Both the position numbers and the translations under genes were made by a program. A DNA stretch of 64,000 nucleotides, from NCBI RefSeq assembly GCF_011752975.1, contig NZ_VWWP01000004.1, forward strand, positions 124,001-188,000. Direction: 5' to 3'. The DNA is from Chryseobacterium sp. Tr-659 (GTDB taxonomy: Bacteria > Bacteroidota > Bacteroidia > Flavobacteriales > Weeksellaceae). Shown in pieces: positions 1-8,642 of this stretch. Position 1 is the first letter of the stretch; every line of letters starts with the position of its first letter. Below the pieces are notes generated by a model. That model was not told the origin of the DNA, did no database searches, and saw only the letters and a list, made by a program, of their open reading frames with translations.

Positions 1-189
1 GCTGACATCAATTGCATTATTGATTGCTGCTTCATGAGCATAATCCAGCCATGCATTATCAGCATACACTTTCATTTTCTTGGAGATTATATTAAAATAG
101 TTGTTCCGTTGACAGGATGTGAAGCATATCTGTGAATATACGGTGATATTTACCCCTGTCAATAATAGATAAATAAGTGTTTTTTTCAT
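1..189 (-). CDS. Secreted hypothetical protein, 5' part only
   Basis: The start codon is at 189 and the frame leaves the window on the left, so only the first 63 residues are visible. They open with two lysines and a hydrophobic run ending in VYSQ, which reads as a signal peptide. The visible mature part (CFTSCQRNNYF, then KVYADNAWLDYAHEAAINNA) is not recognisable as a family. ATG plus a Lys-Lys signal peptide supports the start. The function is unknown and the true length cannot be judged. Confidence 0.55.
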   Translation of the reverse strand, partial: MKKTLIYLLLTGVNITVYSQICFTSCQRNNYFNIISKKMKVYADNAWLDYAHEAAINNAIDVS

Positions 190-590
190 TGTATGATTTT
201 TTTTAATTAAACCTGACATAAAAAAATATAACTTCCTATAAAACAAAATCTATTAACAACAGTAAAAATTCTTTTGTGGTTCTTGCTATCAATGAGATTT
301 TTGAGTGTTAATCAATATTGAGAGTTAAATATATTATACCATAACAAAATTCTGTTTTATACTGCATAGCTTATAAATATTTTCAATTCATATTTTTAAT
401 ATTTTTTACTAGCCTTATTAAAATTTATTCAAACTTTTATAAAGCCATAAAAGAAGGGGTATTCACATTGCTTTATAACTAATAGATCTCATTCTCTCAA
501 ATACCCAAAAATCATAATACTTTTTAATTCCAATACTTTTCGTTAATTTTAGTTAGTATAACTAAAAACCATTAACTCAAAATAACTATT
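190..590. other. AT-rich intergenic region
   Basis: This is a divergent gap between the cut-off secreted protein on the minus strand and the YegP-like gene on the plus strand. It is very AT-rich and must hold both promoters. I see no credible open frame, RNA gene, repeat or clean TTG/TAnnTTTG pair in it. Confidence 0.4.
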
Positions 591-926
591 ATGGGAAAAT
601 TTATTATTTTTGAAAAAACAAACGGCAGTTTTCATTTTAACCTTAAAGCCGGAAACGGGCAGGTCATTTTAACCAGCCAGGGATACAGTTCAAAACCTTC
701 CTGCGAAAACGGAATCGGATCTGTAAAGGTTAATTCCCAAGAAGATTCAAAATTTGAAAGAAATATCGCTGGTGACGGCAGGTGCTATTTCAACCTTAAA
801 GCCGGAAACGGGCAGATTATAGGCATCAGTCAGATGTATGAATCCGATAACGGAATGGAAAACGGTATAGAATCTGTAAAAAACAATGCCCCCAATGCTT
901 CTGTAGAAGACGAAACAAAAATATAA
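591..926 (+). CDS. YegP/DUF1508 family protein, tandem domain
   Basis: A 111-residue protein made of two copies of the small YegP (DUF1508) fold. Each copy carries the same core, FHFNLKAGNGQVI at about residues 15-27 and CYFNLKAGNGQII at about 65-77, followed by a Q.Y/M.E segment and an NGI(G/E)SVK ending. That is the usual two-repeat architecture of the family. The protein has no signal peptide and is probably cytoplasmic. Its biochemical role is not established, although family members are often annotated as stress-related. It stands alone between AT-rich gaps. ATG at 591 directly follows an A-rich leader, and no other start gives the full first repeat. Confidence 0.85.
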   Translation: MGKFIIFEKTNGSFHFNLKAGNGQVILTSQGYSSKPSCENGIGSVKVNSQEDSKFERNIAGDGRCYFNLKAGNGQIIGISQMYESDNGMENGIESVKNNAPNASVEDETKI

Positions 927-1223
927 AGCAAACAGGCAATATTTTATCAAAAAAATCTTAAAAACAAAATATTTATTTTTTTATTCTTATTTTTTTTCAT
1001 AGTTTTATGGAAAATTCAAATTAATAATATTATTAATATTTATCTCATATTATAATTTGGATGAAAAAGGCAAAATGCCTTATTTCAAAAAAGAGATTTA
1101 ATCGATATAATTTTAAAATCATTTTGATTTCAACATAACTAATCTTGATTTTTAGGTGACATTAAAATAGATTTATCATTGTATATAATTTAAAAACACA
1201 GTATTGAAAAAATTATTTGAAAT

Positions 1224-1970
1224 ATGAAACAAATCTTGAAAAAAATCTTAAAAGGTTCCCAAAAGCCTAATATTGATCCTATTGAACATGACAGGCAATA
1301 CCTTTCTAAGGATGTTCCTCTATCTACTATTGCCAGTCATCAAAATTGGTATAACCATTTGATTGAAATTGGTAACAAACCAGGAATGAGAATATTAGAA
1401 GTAGGAAGCCGTGAGGTAACGGGAAGCTACAATTCCAAAAAAAATTTCCAGAATGCCGAATATGTGGGCTTTGATTATTATCCCGGAGATAATGTAGATG
1501 TAGTTGGGGATGCCCATAAACTTTCCACTTATTTTAAAGAAGATGAAAAATTTGATATCATCTATTCTGCATCCTGTTTTGAACACTTTGCCATGCCTTG
1601 GCTTGTAGCAGAAGAAATTGCGAAATTATTAAAAGTAGGCGGAATCATTTTTGTAGAAACTCATTTTTCATATTCGGCCCATGAAAGACCATGGAATTTT
1701 TTCCAATATAGCGATATGGGATTAAAAGCATTATTTTCTAAAGCATTAGGATTTGAATGTATAGAAGCCGGTATGTCAAATCCATTAATAGGAAGATTTT
1801 CATTATTAGCAGACGAATATCTACAAAACAAACCTGTAAGAGGACTTTACTGCCATAGTGAATATCTGGGAAAAAAGATAAAAGATGTTGAAAACTTTTC
1901 CTGGAGCCAGGTAGATTTGATGGATGTGGTCGGAGAAACAAAATATCCCGAACCAAAATCATCAAAATAA
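1224..1970 (+). CDS. Class I SAM-dependent methyltransferase
   Basis: A 248-residue protein with a Rossmann-type methyltransferase core. Motif I is RILEVGSREVTGSYN (about residues 56-70) and an acidic strand-2 end lies at EYVGFDYYPGDNVDVVGDA. A motif IV region follows (FDIIYSASCFEHFAMPW) and then LKVGGIIFVETHFSYSAHE. This matches the methyltransferase-11 group, with the methyl acceptor unknown. The extra Ser/Arg in motif I (GSRE rather than GxGxG) is a variation seen in wall- or glycan-associated members. It is monocistronic, with a hairpin terminator about 50 bp after the stop. The substrate cannot be inferred from the neighbours. Confidence 0.75.
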   Translation: MKQILKKILKGSQKPNIDPIEHDRQYLSKDVPLSTIASHQNWYNHLIEIGNKPGMRILEVGSREVTGSYNSKKNFQNAEYVGFDYYPGDNVDVVGDAHKLSTYFKEDEKFDIIYSASCFEHFAMPWLVAEEIAKLLKVGGIIFVETHFSYSAHERPWNFFQYSDMGLKALFSKALGFECIEAGMSNPLIGRFSLLADEYLQNKPVRGLYCHSEYLGKKIKDVENFSWSQVDLMDVVGETKYPEPKSSK

Positions 1971-2020
1971 AATTCTTACCCCACTTTGAATTAAAATATT
2001 TTTACCATAATTGTTTAACA

Positions 2021-2056
2021 CAAATGCCTTGAAATTTTAAGGCATTTGTTATTTTT
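2021..2056 (+). terminator. Rho-independent terminator after methyltransferase gene
   Basis: A 10-bp perfect stem CAAATGCCTT (2021-2030) / AAGGCATTTG (2039-2048) with an 8-nt loop, followed by a T-rich run. It lies about 50 bp after the stop of the methyltransferase. It overlaps the next gene's promoter elements. Confidence 0.75.
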
Positions 2057-2057
2057 G
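2029..2057 (+). promoter_or_regulatory. Bacteroidota-type promoter for HD hydrolase
   Basis: TTG at 2029-2031, an 18-bp spacer, and a perfect -7 box TATTTTTG at 2050-2057, about 20 bp before ATG 2078. The TTG lies in the left arm of the preceding terminator hairpin, so terminator and promoter are interleaved. This is a consensus match only. Confidence 0.5.
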
Positions 2058-2077
2058 TATTCTATTTTCATTTAGAA

Positions 2078-2524
2078 ATGACAAAAGAAGAACTACTAAA
2101 TAAAGCTATAAAAATTGCCGATAAGGCTCACAAAGGACAGACTGACAAATACCATGCACCCTATATAGGACATGTTATGCGTGTAATGGAGTACGGGAAA
2201 ACACTGGATGAAAAAATTGTTGGTGTACTTCACGATGTTGTAGAAGACCACCCAATGGAATTCAGCCTGGAATATTTGAGAACGGAAGGCTTTCCGGAAT
2301 ACATTATTTTTGCGGTGAGCTGCCTTACTAAATTCGATCCGGAAGAGGATTACGATGAATTTATCAGGAGAACGGAAAGATCTCCCCTTGCAGTAGCCGT
2401 AAAACTCAATGATCTGCGTGATAATATGGATCTCAGAAGAGTAAACCGTGAGCTTACTCCCAAAGACATTAAAAGATTTAATAAGTACCTGAAAGCTTAT
2501 CGTTATCTGATAGAAAAATATTAA
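2078..2524 (+). CDS. Small HD-domain hydrolase (SpoT/MESH1-like)
   Basis: A 148-residue single-domain HD protein resembling the hydrolase half of RelA/SpoT enzymes. The metal-binding series is visible: H32 in YIGHVMRV, HD at 52-53 in VLHDVVEDH, and the downstream KLNDLRDNM (about 108-116), which corresponds to KLxDRxHN in SpoT. It has no synthetase, TGS or ACT domain, so if it acts on (p)ppGpp it would be a stand-alone hydrolase. Family members can also be general nucleotide phosphohydrolases. A consensus promoter precedes it. Its stop overlaps the stop of the convergent DUF2490 gene by 4 bp (2521-2524). Confidence 0.75.
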   Translation: MTKEELLNKAIKIADKAHKGQTDKYHAPYIGHVMRVMEYGKTLDEKIVGVLHDVVEDHPMEFSLEYLRTEGFPEYIIFAVSCLTKFDPEEDYDEFIRRTERSPLAVAVKLNDLRDNMDLRRVNRELTPKDIKRFNKYLKAYRYLIEKY

Positions 2525-3237
2525 TCTGCACCAGGGAAATCATAGGTCTTCACCTTATGATCTGTGCCATCAATATTGATGTTCAAAGCCAGGTAAATAA
2601 AGTGTAGATTCTTATTCCCTTTTGCTTCAAATTCACGTTGCCACAAATATCCTGTAAGAATACCAAAGTAATCATCAATCTGATACCCGAAACCGCCATA
2701 CACCCTGTTTCTGGCAAAAGTAGGTTTCATAGGGCTTACAAAGAAAATTTCATCATAAGCATTGGCAAAAACAGTTCCCTTCTGAATCGTTTTAGAGTTC
2801 AGAGGAACACTTATGTTCAGACGGTAACGGTAACGCATTCTTTGGGATGTTTTATCAGTCTGTGGTTCATAAAACCAGCTCTTTTCGGCACGAAAACGAT
2901 TTTCAAACTTTACAATTCCTTTTTTGAAATCAATAACATCCTGAAGCCACACCCTGAACTCTTCTCTGCTTAAACTATGATCTTTATAGTTAACATATCT
3001 TCCAAGACCGATGAAAGGTTTGTGGTTTTTAGTAAGATTATACCCCAATCCTCCTTTTATCTCATAATAATCCGGGTAAGTATAATCTTCGTTACCACGC
3101 AGCTGTCCTTCTGCATATAAGAAAAACTTGGGATGAAACTTGTAGGTCAGAGTTACTGCATTGAAGCTGGAAAGATGTTCCTGTGCTTTGAATAATGAAA
3201 TACCAAGAAGTAAACTCAGACCTAAAAAACGTTTCAT
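2521..3237 (-). CDS. DUF2490 outer-membrane beta-barrel protein
   Basis: A 238-residue secreted protein with signal peptide MKRFLGLSLLLGISLFKAQ. Repeated aromatic/alternating strands follow (YKFHPKFFLYAEGQLR, GLGYNLTKNHKPFIGLGRYV, RMRYRYRLNISVP, YGGFGYQIDDYFGILTGYLWQRE), the pattern of DUF2490 barrels. ATG 3237 is chosen because it begins the signal peptide and lies 13 bp after a perfect -7 box (TACATTTG, minus strand, 3250-3257). An upstream in-frame start at 3297 would precede that promoter. The gene lies 71 bp downstream of the TonB receptor on the same strand and may serve the same substrate. No function is established. Confidence 0.8.
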   Translation of the reverse strand: MKRFLGLSLLLGISLFKAQEHLSSFNAVTLTYKFHPKFFLYAEGQLRGNEDYTYPDYYEIKGGLGYNLTKNHKPFIGLGRYVNYKDHSLSREEFRVWLQDVIDFKKGIVKFENRFRAEKSWFYEPQTDKTSQRMRYRYRLNISVPLNSKTIQKGTVFANAYDEIFFVSPMKPTFARNRVYGGFGYQIDDYFGILTGYLWQREFEAKGNKNLHFIYLALNINIDGTDHKVKTYDFPGAD

Positions 3238-3308
3238 AAAAAATTTTTGCAAATGTATACCTTTTAACAATTTGTTAATATTAATTTTAATTAACAAAGA
3301 ATTAATAT

Positions 3309-5120
3309 CTATTTAATATTTATAGTATACGAAAACCCAATGTGGAACCACCTTTGCGGCATTTCCACTCCAAAAGCTTCTGTATATTTTGTGTTTGTTA
3401 AATTATTAATCAGAACATACACGGAATAGTCTTTTTTCGCAAAACTAAGTTTCTCATCCAGAAGCTGATAACTCCCCAAATTTACTCTCTCATTATACCT
3501 GTAAACAACTTCATTAGTAAAGTTTTTAAGGAATTTCACCTCCAGCTTGGAAATCAACTGATGTTTCAGATTATCCAGAATATATCTTGATACTAAACCA
3601 TTAGTTTCCTGATACTTGCTATCAATATATGTATATCCTAAAGTGTATTTTAACCAGTCTATTGGTCTGTGGCTCCATTCCGCTTCAATACCTTTGGTTT
3701 TGATTTCTCCTACATTCTGCGCATACCATATTTTATCGCTTGGATCTTTTTTAACCCAATCAATAGAGTTGCTGGAGTTCCTTAAAAACCCACTGATTTT
3801 AGCTAAAATCCTACTATTCTGATATTGATATCCGATCTCTGATGAAACTGCATTTTCGGGGCGCAGATCTGGATTTCCCTGCTCCGTTTTGCTTACATAA
3901 TAAAGATCTGTAAAAGTGGGTACTCTATGTACTTTTGCGATATTCCCATAAACCTTACTGTTGGGGTTGAAATTATAGCCTACGTCAAGACCAGGATAGA
4001 AAAAATTTCCTTCTTTAGAGTAATTAGCCCAAGAAATTCCCGGACTGATGTTCAATTTTTTATCCAGTAATGAAAAATGATGTTCAAAGAAAACCTGGGA
4101 AACAAAACGATTTCTATTCCCTAAATTACTGCTCGCCAGAAATTCTTTCCTAAGTTCAACACCTACTCCCGTTGTTCCTAAACTTGATTGATAACTGGAA
4201 TTCACTTCTCCACCTACATTATTTCCTATGTGCATATTTCTGTAAAAATCAGGATTCCATCTGTCATATAGGTACATATCCTGACCTCTTCTCCAATATA
4301 CATTAGAATTAAGTTTCAGTTTTCCAAAAGTCTGCTGATGCGCTACACTTACAATAGAAGCCTGCGTTTCTTCGTACTGTTTTGTAGCATCTTTGGATGC
4401 ATAAAATCCATTCGCTCCGAATTTCTTTTCAGAAAAACCGGCCTGCACTCTCAGATCACCATTTTTAATATTCAGCTTTCCCTGATAAAATACATTTCTG
4501 ATCTCATAATCAGTATTGAACATATATCCCTCTGAAGATGCGGAATTTGCCTGAAGTGTATTGGAGAATTTTTCATCTCCCATCTGAGCATTGAATCCTA
4601 ACCCGTATGTTTTATAGTCTCCCCCGTCAGCACTTATTTTTACACGTTTTCCCGGTACAGTTTTGGTGATGATATTGATTACTCCTGCATAAGCATTTTG
4701 CCCAAAACGTCTGGCAGCCGGACCTTTTATAATTTCTATTTTTTCTACGTCATCAAGATCAACCGGAATATTCATATTATTATGCCCCGTCTGGGAATCA
4801 TTCATTCGGATCCCGTTCAAAAGCAAAAGGACTTGTTCAAAAGAACTTCCGCGGAAGCTGATATCACTCTGCACCCCATTGGCTCCCCTCCTTCTGATAT
4901 CCATTCCCGGAACCTGTTGAAGAATCTCATCAATACTTTTAGCAGGAGAATTGGCAATTTCTTCTTTTGTAATGACTGAAATATTCTGGTTGGCACTTTT
5001 ATAAGGTGTAGAGATGAATTTCCCCTGAAACTCAATATTTTCTATATCTGTCGTCTTTTCCTGTGCATTCACCCAAAGCAGGGATCCCAGAAAAAAAACA
5101 CTTCCTATCTTTTTGATCAT
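3309..5120 (-). CDS. TonB-dependent receptor, BtuB-like
   Basis: A 603-residue outer-membrane receptor for TonB-powered uptake. The signal peptide MIKKIGSVFFLGSLLWVNAQ is followed by a plug domain (about 40-160) with VITKEEIANSPAKSIDEILQ, PGMDIRRRGANG, SFRGSSFEQVLLLLNG and VEKIEIIKGPAARRFGQNAYAGVINI. The barrel runs to a C-terminal aromatic strand (WFHIGFSYTINIK). It has no carboxypeptidase-like N-terminal domain and no SusD partner nearby, so it is of the small cobalamin/siderophore type. The ligand cannot be told from sequence. A consensus promoter lies 33-63 bp upstream and DUF2490 follows. I saw no cobalamin riboswitch in the leader, which is too short for one. Confidence 0.85.
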   Translation of the reverse strand: MIKKIGSVFFLGSLLWVNAQEKTTDIENIEFQGKFISTPYKSANQNISVITKEEIANSPAKSIDEILQQVPGMDIRRRGANGVQSDISFRGSSFEQVLLLLNGIRMNDSQTGHNNMNIPVDLDDVEKIEIIKGPAARRFGQNAYAGVINIITKTVPGKRVKISADGGDYKTYGLGFNAQMGDEKFSNTLQANSASSEGYMFNTDYEIRNVFYQGKLNIKNGDLRVQAGFSEKKFGANGFYASKDATKQYEETQASIVSVAHQQTFGKLKLNSNVYWRRGQDMYLYDRWNPDFYRNMHIGNNVGGEVNSSYQSSLGTTGVGVELRKEFLASSNLGNRNRFVSQVFFEHHFSLLDKKLNISPGISWANYSKEGNFFYPGLDVGYNFNPNSKVYGNIAKVHRVPTFTDLYYVSKTEQGNPDLRPENAVSSEIGYQYQNSRILAKISGFLRNSSNSIDWVKKDPSDKIWYAQNVGEIKTKGIEAEWSHRPIDWLKYTLGYTYIDSKYQETNGLVSRYILDNLKHQLISKLEVKFLKNFTNEVVYRYNERVNLGSYQLLDEKLSFAKKDYSVYVLINNLTNTKYTEAFGVEMPQRWFHIGFSYTINIK

Positions 5121-5152
5121 AATCTTTTCGTAGTTTTTTTAATAATAGCCTC

Positions 5153-5183
5153 CAAAAGTAAGGGAGTTCACCAAGACAGACAA
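5153..5183 (-). promoter_or_regulatory. Promoter of TonB receptor gene
   Basis: On the minus strand, TTG (5183-5181), a 20-bp spacer, and -7 box TACTTTTG (5160-5153). This puts the transcript start about 27 bp before ATG 5120. It is a perfect match to the TAnnTTTG class with normal spacing. Confidence 0.55.
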
Positions 5184-5202
5184 ATGATACTTGTCATAAA
5201 AA

Positions 5203-5230
5203 AAGAGACTGTCTTTTGAGACAGCCTCTT
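5203..5230 (-). terminator. Terminator behind the 16-codon frame
   Basis: An 11-bp stem (arms 5203-5213 and 5220-5230, one mismatch) with a 6-nt loop. Read on the minus strand it is followed by seven T residues. No large gene lies upstream on that strand; the only candidate it could serve is the micro-ORF at 5297-5247, 17 bp away. Confidence 0.6.
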
Positions 5231-5246
5231 GTGAGGGAGAAATTTT

Positions 5247-5297
5247 TTATCTTTTTCTCATTAAATGTGTAACTAGATCTCTGAATAATTTTCTCAT
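5247..5297 (-). CDS. Candidate 16-residue peptide
   Basis: A short open frame, ATG 5297 to TAA 5247, encodes MRKLFRDLVTHLMRKR. It is strongly basic and would be amphipathic as a helix. It ends 17 bp before a good minus-strand terminator, in a gap with no other gene, so some transcript does end there. No family is recognised. It could be a leader peptide, a membrane-active micropeptide, or chance in an untranslated small RNA. Sequence alone cannot decide, and a short frame of this size is weak evidence by itself. Confidence 0.3.
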   Translation of the reverse strand: MRKLFRDLVTHLMRKR

Positions 5298-5753
5298 TTC
5301 TCTATTACATATTTATGACTACAATTTTAAATAATTTTAAAACATAAAACAATACCTTAATAAAAAAATATAATAGATTTCCTAAAATCATTCTGAATAC
5401 AATAAAAATAAACTAAAAACAAAGGCAATTATAAAAAAAAACATATCTATTTTACATTTTAATAGTCAATTTTTTAGCAACCATTTATCGATTTTGCATT
5501 CAAAATATAAATTTCAACCATAGAATATGCATAAAATTTTCACCAAAAATTTCGTAATTTTGTGAGTCTTAATTTTACGATAAAAACATTCTTTTTTCAA
5601 CTGTATTTTTGGAAGGTCATCTGTAAAAAATACATCCAATCAATCAAATGATTTTAGAAAGATGTTTAAACGTTCAATTGATGACCGTTATAGAATATTC
5701 TATGGCAAAAACACCATTAAACCGGCATATCATAATATTTCCCGGTTACTTTT
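5298..5753. other. AT-rich gap before uvrA
   Basis: It holds the presumed start of the minus-strand transcript ending at 5203, and the uvrA promoter region. A perfect -7 box TAATTTTG lies at 5555-5562 on the plus strand but has no TTG at the usual distance. A 37-codon frame (5648-5761) overlaps the uvrA start. Nothing else is recognisable. Confidence 0.35.
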
Positions 5754-8561
5754 ATGAATAAACAAAATATGGCTAACACAACAGAAATAGACATAAAAAA
5801 ACAGATTTTCGTTAAGAATGCACATCTTAATAATCTGAAACATATCGACGTCCTGATCCCCAAAAACAAACTGATTGTTATTACCGGAGTTTCAGGAAGC
5901 GGTAAATCATCTCTGGCTTTTGATACTATTTATGCCGAAGGACAGAGGAGATATGTGGAAAGTTTAAGTTCTTACGCCCGTCAGTTTTTGGGGAAACTGG
6001 AAAAACCTAAAGTTGATGATATTAAAGGACTGGCACCTTCCATTGCAATCCAGCAGAAAGTAATCTCTTCCAATCCTCGTTCTACAGTAGGAACTTCTAC
6101 GGAAATCTATGACTATATGAAGCTTTTATTTGCAAGAATCGGGAAAACTTTTTCTCCGGTTTCAGGCGAAGAAGTGAAGAAAGATTCAGTTTCTGATGTT
6201 GTAGATTTTATTAAGGCTTCCAAAAAAGATACTTCTTTTTTGCTTACTGCTCCTTTGGAATATGATGCCGATAATTTTAAGGAAACACTGAATGTTTTAA
6301 AATTAGCAGGTTTCACCAGACTTGAAATCAATGGAAATGTAGCAGGGATTGAGGATCTGGAAAGCTTTGGATTTGCTCCTGAAAAAGGTATGAAGATCAA
6401 TCTTGTTATCGACCGCTTTTCTTATGAAGAGGATGAAAGCTTTTTGCAGCGTCTGGCAGACTCTATTCAGATGGCATTTTATGAAGGACGCGGTTATTGT
6501 TCTTTAAAGAATACAGACACTGAAAAAATAAAAGAATTCTCGAATAAATTTGAACTGGACGGAATAGAGTTCCTTGAACCCAATGTTCATTTTTTCAGTT
6601 TTAATAATCCATATGGAGCATGTCCGGCCTGTGAAGGATATGGAAAAGTAATCGGGATTGATGAAGACCTTGTTGTTCCGAATAAAACGTTATCCGTTTA
6701 TGAAGATGCTGTGGTCTGCTGGAGAGGCGAAACCATGAGCGAATGGAAAAAAGACTTTATTAAAAAAGCCGGGGATTTCCCTATCCACAAACCTTATCAC
6801 CAATTAACAAAGGAACAGAAAAATTTTCTTTGGAAAGGTGACGGAAAAAGCAATTTTCCTTGCATTAATAATTTCTTCAAGATGCTTGAGGAAAATCTGT
6901 ATAAAATCCAGTACAGGGTAATGCTTTCCCGCTACAGAGGCAAGACACTTTGCCCTACCTGTGAAGGATTGAGGCTTCGTGAAGAAACCAGCTGGGTAAA
7001 AGTAGACGGACACAATATTCAATCCATGATCGAGCTTCCTTTGGATGAACTGGAACCATTAATCAACGGATTAAAGCTTTCTGAACATGATAAAGAAGTT
7101 GCCAAAAGACTATTATACGAAATTACAACCCGTCTGGAATTCTTATTAAAAGTAGGATTAGGATATTTAACATTAAACAGAACATCCAATACACTTTCCG
7201 GAGGCGAGAGCCAGAGAATCAACCTGGCTACCAGCTTGGGAAGTTCACTGGTAGGTTCCATTTATATTCTGGATGAACCTTCTATCGGTCTTCATTCTAA
7301 AGATACAGAAAATCTGATTGATGTACTGAAAAATCTTCGTGATCTGGGCAATACTGTAATTGTAGTTGAGCATGACGAAGATGTAATGAGAGCTGCAGAT
7401 TACATTATTGATATCGGTCCCGAAGCGGGTTACCTTGGTGGTGAGCTGGTATTTGCAGGAGATTATAAAGATTTGAAAAAAGCCAGCACGCTTACTTCGG
7501 AATATTTAACAGGAAGACTGGAAATTGAAGTTCCTAAGAAGCGAAGAAAAGCAAAAGAATGGATTCACATCAAAGGAGCACGTCAGAATAACCTTAAAAA
7601 TATAGATGTAGATGTTCCTCTTGAAAGCCTTGTGGTTATTTCGGGAGTTTCTGGAAGTGGAAAATCTACGTTAATGAAAGAAATTCTTACCAATGACATT
7701 CAAATCCAATTGGGAATGGGCGGCAAAAAAGGAGACTATGATTCTGTAGAATTCCCGAAAAAACTCATCAAAAATATTGAGCTGATCGATCAGAACCCAA
7801 TCGGAAAGTCATCCCGTTCAAATCCTGTAACTTATCTTAAGGCATATGATGACATCCGTGATCTTTTTGCCAAACAGAAAGTAGCAAAGATGATGGGGTA
7901 TAAACCGAAACATTTCTCTTTCAACGTAGATGGCGGAAGGTGTGATGAATGCAAAGGAGAAGGAGTTATCAATGTTTCCATGCAGTTTATGGCGGATATT
8001 GAGCTGGAATGTGAAGTTTGTAAAGGAACACGCTTTAAGAATGAGATCCTTGAAGTAAAATTTGATGAGAAAAATATCTCTGATATCCTTCATATGACAG
8101 TAGATGAAGCTTTGGAATTCTTTAAAGATAATAATGAAGAAAAAATTGTGACCAAACTAAGACCTTTACAGGAAGTAGGATTGGGTTATTTACAGCTGGG
8201 GCAAAGCTCTTCTACCCTTTCCGGGGGTGAAGCGCAGCGTGTAAAGCTTGCCTCATTCTTAGTAAAAGGTGTAACAACGGATAAAACTTTATTTATTTTT
8301 GACGAACCTTCCACCGGACTTCATTTCCATGATATTCAAAAGCTATTAAAATCTTTACAGGCATTGATTGATCTTGGACATTCCGTAATCGTTATTGAAC
8401 ACCAGCCAGATATTATCAAATGCGCAGATTACATTATTGATATTGGCCCGGAAGCAGGAAAACATGGCGGTGAAGTAGTTTTTGCAGGAACACCTGAAGA
8501 CCTTACCCACAATAAGAAGTCTTACACTGCAAAATATATCAAAGAAAAACTTGAACAATAA
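5754..8561 (+). CDS. uvrA: Excinuclease ABC subunit A
   Basis: A 935-residue UvrA, the damage-sensing ATPase of nucleotide excision repair. The order is normal: Walker A GVSGSGKSS near residue 45, a UvrB-binding and insertion region, a CPAC/CPTC zinc module (about 289-403), and signature LSGGESQRI near 480 with ILDEPSIGLH. The second half has Walker A GVSGSGKST near 631, the C-terminal zinc finger CDECKGEG...CEVCKGTR (about 730-757), and LSGGEAQRV near 823 with FDEPSTGLH. Length matches the family. An in-frame ATG at 5769 is an equally possible start. A strong hairpin terminator follows within 4 bp. uvrB and uvrC are not in the window. Confidence 0.97.
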   Translation: MNKQNMANTTEIDIKKQIFVKNAHLNNLKHIDVLIPKNKLIVITGVSGSGKSSLAFDTIYAEGQRRYVESLSSYARQFLGKLEKPKVDDIKGLAPSIAIQQKVISSNPRSTVGTSTEIYDYMKLLFARIGKTFSPVSGEEVKKDSVSDVVDFIKASKKDTSFLLTAPLEYDADNFKETLNVLKLAGFTRLEINGNVAGIEDLESFGFAPEKGMKINLVIDRFSYEEDESFLQRLADSIQMAFYEGRGYCSLKNTDTEKIKEFSNKFELDGIEFLEPNVHFFSFNNPYGACPACEGYGKVIGIDEDLVVPNKTLSVYEDAVVCWRGETMSEWKKDFIKKAGDFPIHKPYHQLTKEQKNFLWKGDGKSNFPCINNFFKMLEENLYKIQYRVMLSRYRGKTLCPTCEGLRLREETSWVKVDGHNIQSMIELPLDELEPLINGLKLSEHDKEVAKRLLYEITTRLEFLLKVGLGYLTLNRTSNTLSGGESQRINLATSLGSSLVGSIYILDEPSIGLHSKDTENLIDVLKNLRDLGNTVIVVEHDEDVMRAADYIIDIGPEAGYLGGELVFAGDYKDLKKASTLTSEYLTGRLEIEVPKKRRKAKEWIHIKGARQNNLKNIDVDVPLESLVVISGVSGSGKSTLMKEILTNDIQIQLGMGGKKGDYDSVEFPKKLIKNIELIDQNPIGKSSRSNPVTYLKAYDDIRDLFAKQKVAKMMGYKPKHFSFNVDGGRCDECKGEGVINVSMQFMADIELECEVCKGTRFKNEILEVKFDEKNISDILHMTVDEALEFFKDNNEEKIVTKLRPLQEVGLGYLQLGQSSSTLSGGEAQRVKLASFLVKGVTTDKTLFIFDEPSTGLHFHDIQKLLKSLQALIDLGHSVIVIEHQPDIIKCADYIIDIGPEAGKHGGEVVFAGTPEDLTHNKKSYTAKYIKEKLEQ

Positions 8562-8564
8562 ATT

Positions 8565-8597
8565 AAAAACGACTGTTAATGAACAGTCGTTTTTTTA
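8565..8597 (+). terminator. Terminator of uvrA
   Basis: A 13-bp perfect stem (8565-8577 / 8582-8594) around GACTGTT, loop AATG, with T residues continuing after the right arm. It starts 4 bp after the uvrA stop codon. Confidence 0.85.
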
Positions 8598-8642
8598 TGA
8601 TAGATTCTCTTATCTTTATATCATCATTTCAAAATTATTTTT

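Noticed and set aside
747..950. 67-codon minus-strand frame over the YegP-like gene
   Set aside because: It lies wholly on the strand opposite the gene, with no family signal and phenylalanine/tyrosine-rich composition as expected from the reverse complement of an AT-rich gene.
3238..3297. Longer start of the DUF2490 protein (20 extra residues)
   Set aside because: It would precede a perfect -7 box at 3250-3257 and put a non-signal segment before an intact signal peptide.
5121..5202. Cobalamin riboswitch before the TonB receptor
   Set aside because: The leader from the predicted transcript start is about 27 nt, too short for this aptamer, and no conserved B12-box sequence is visible.
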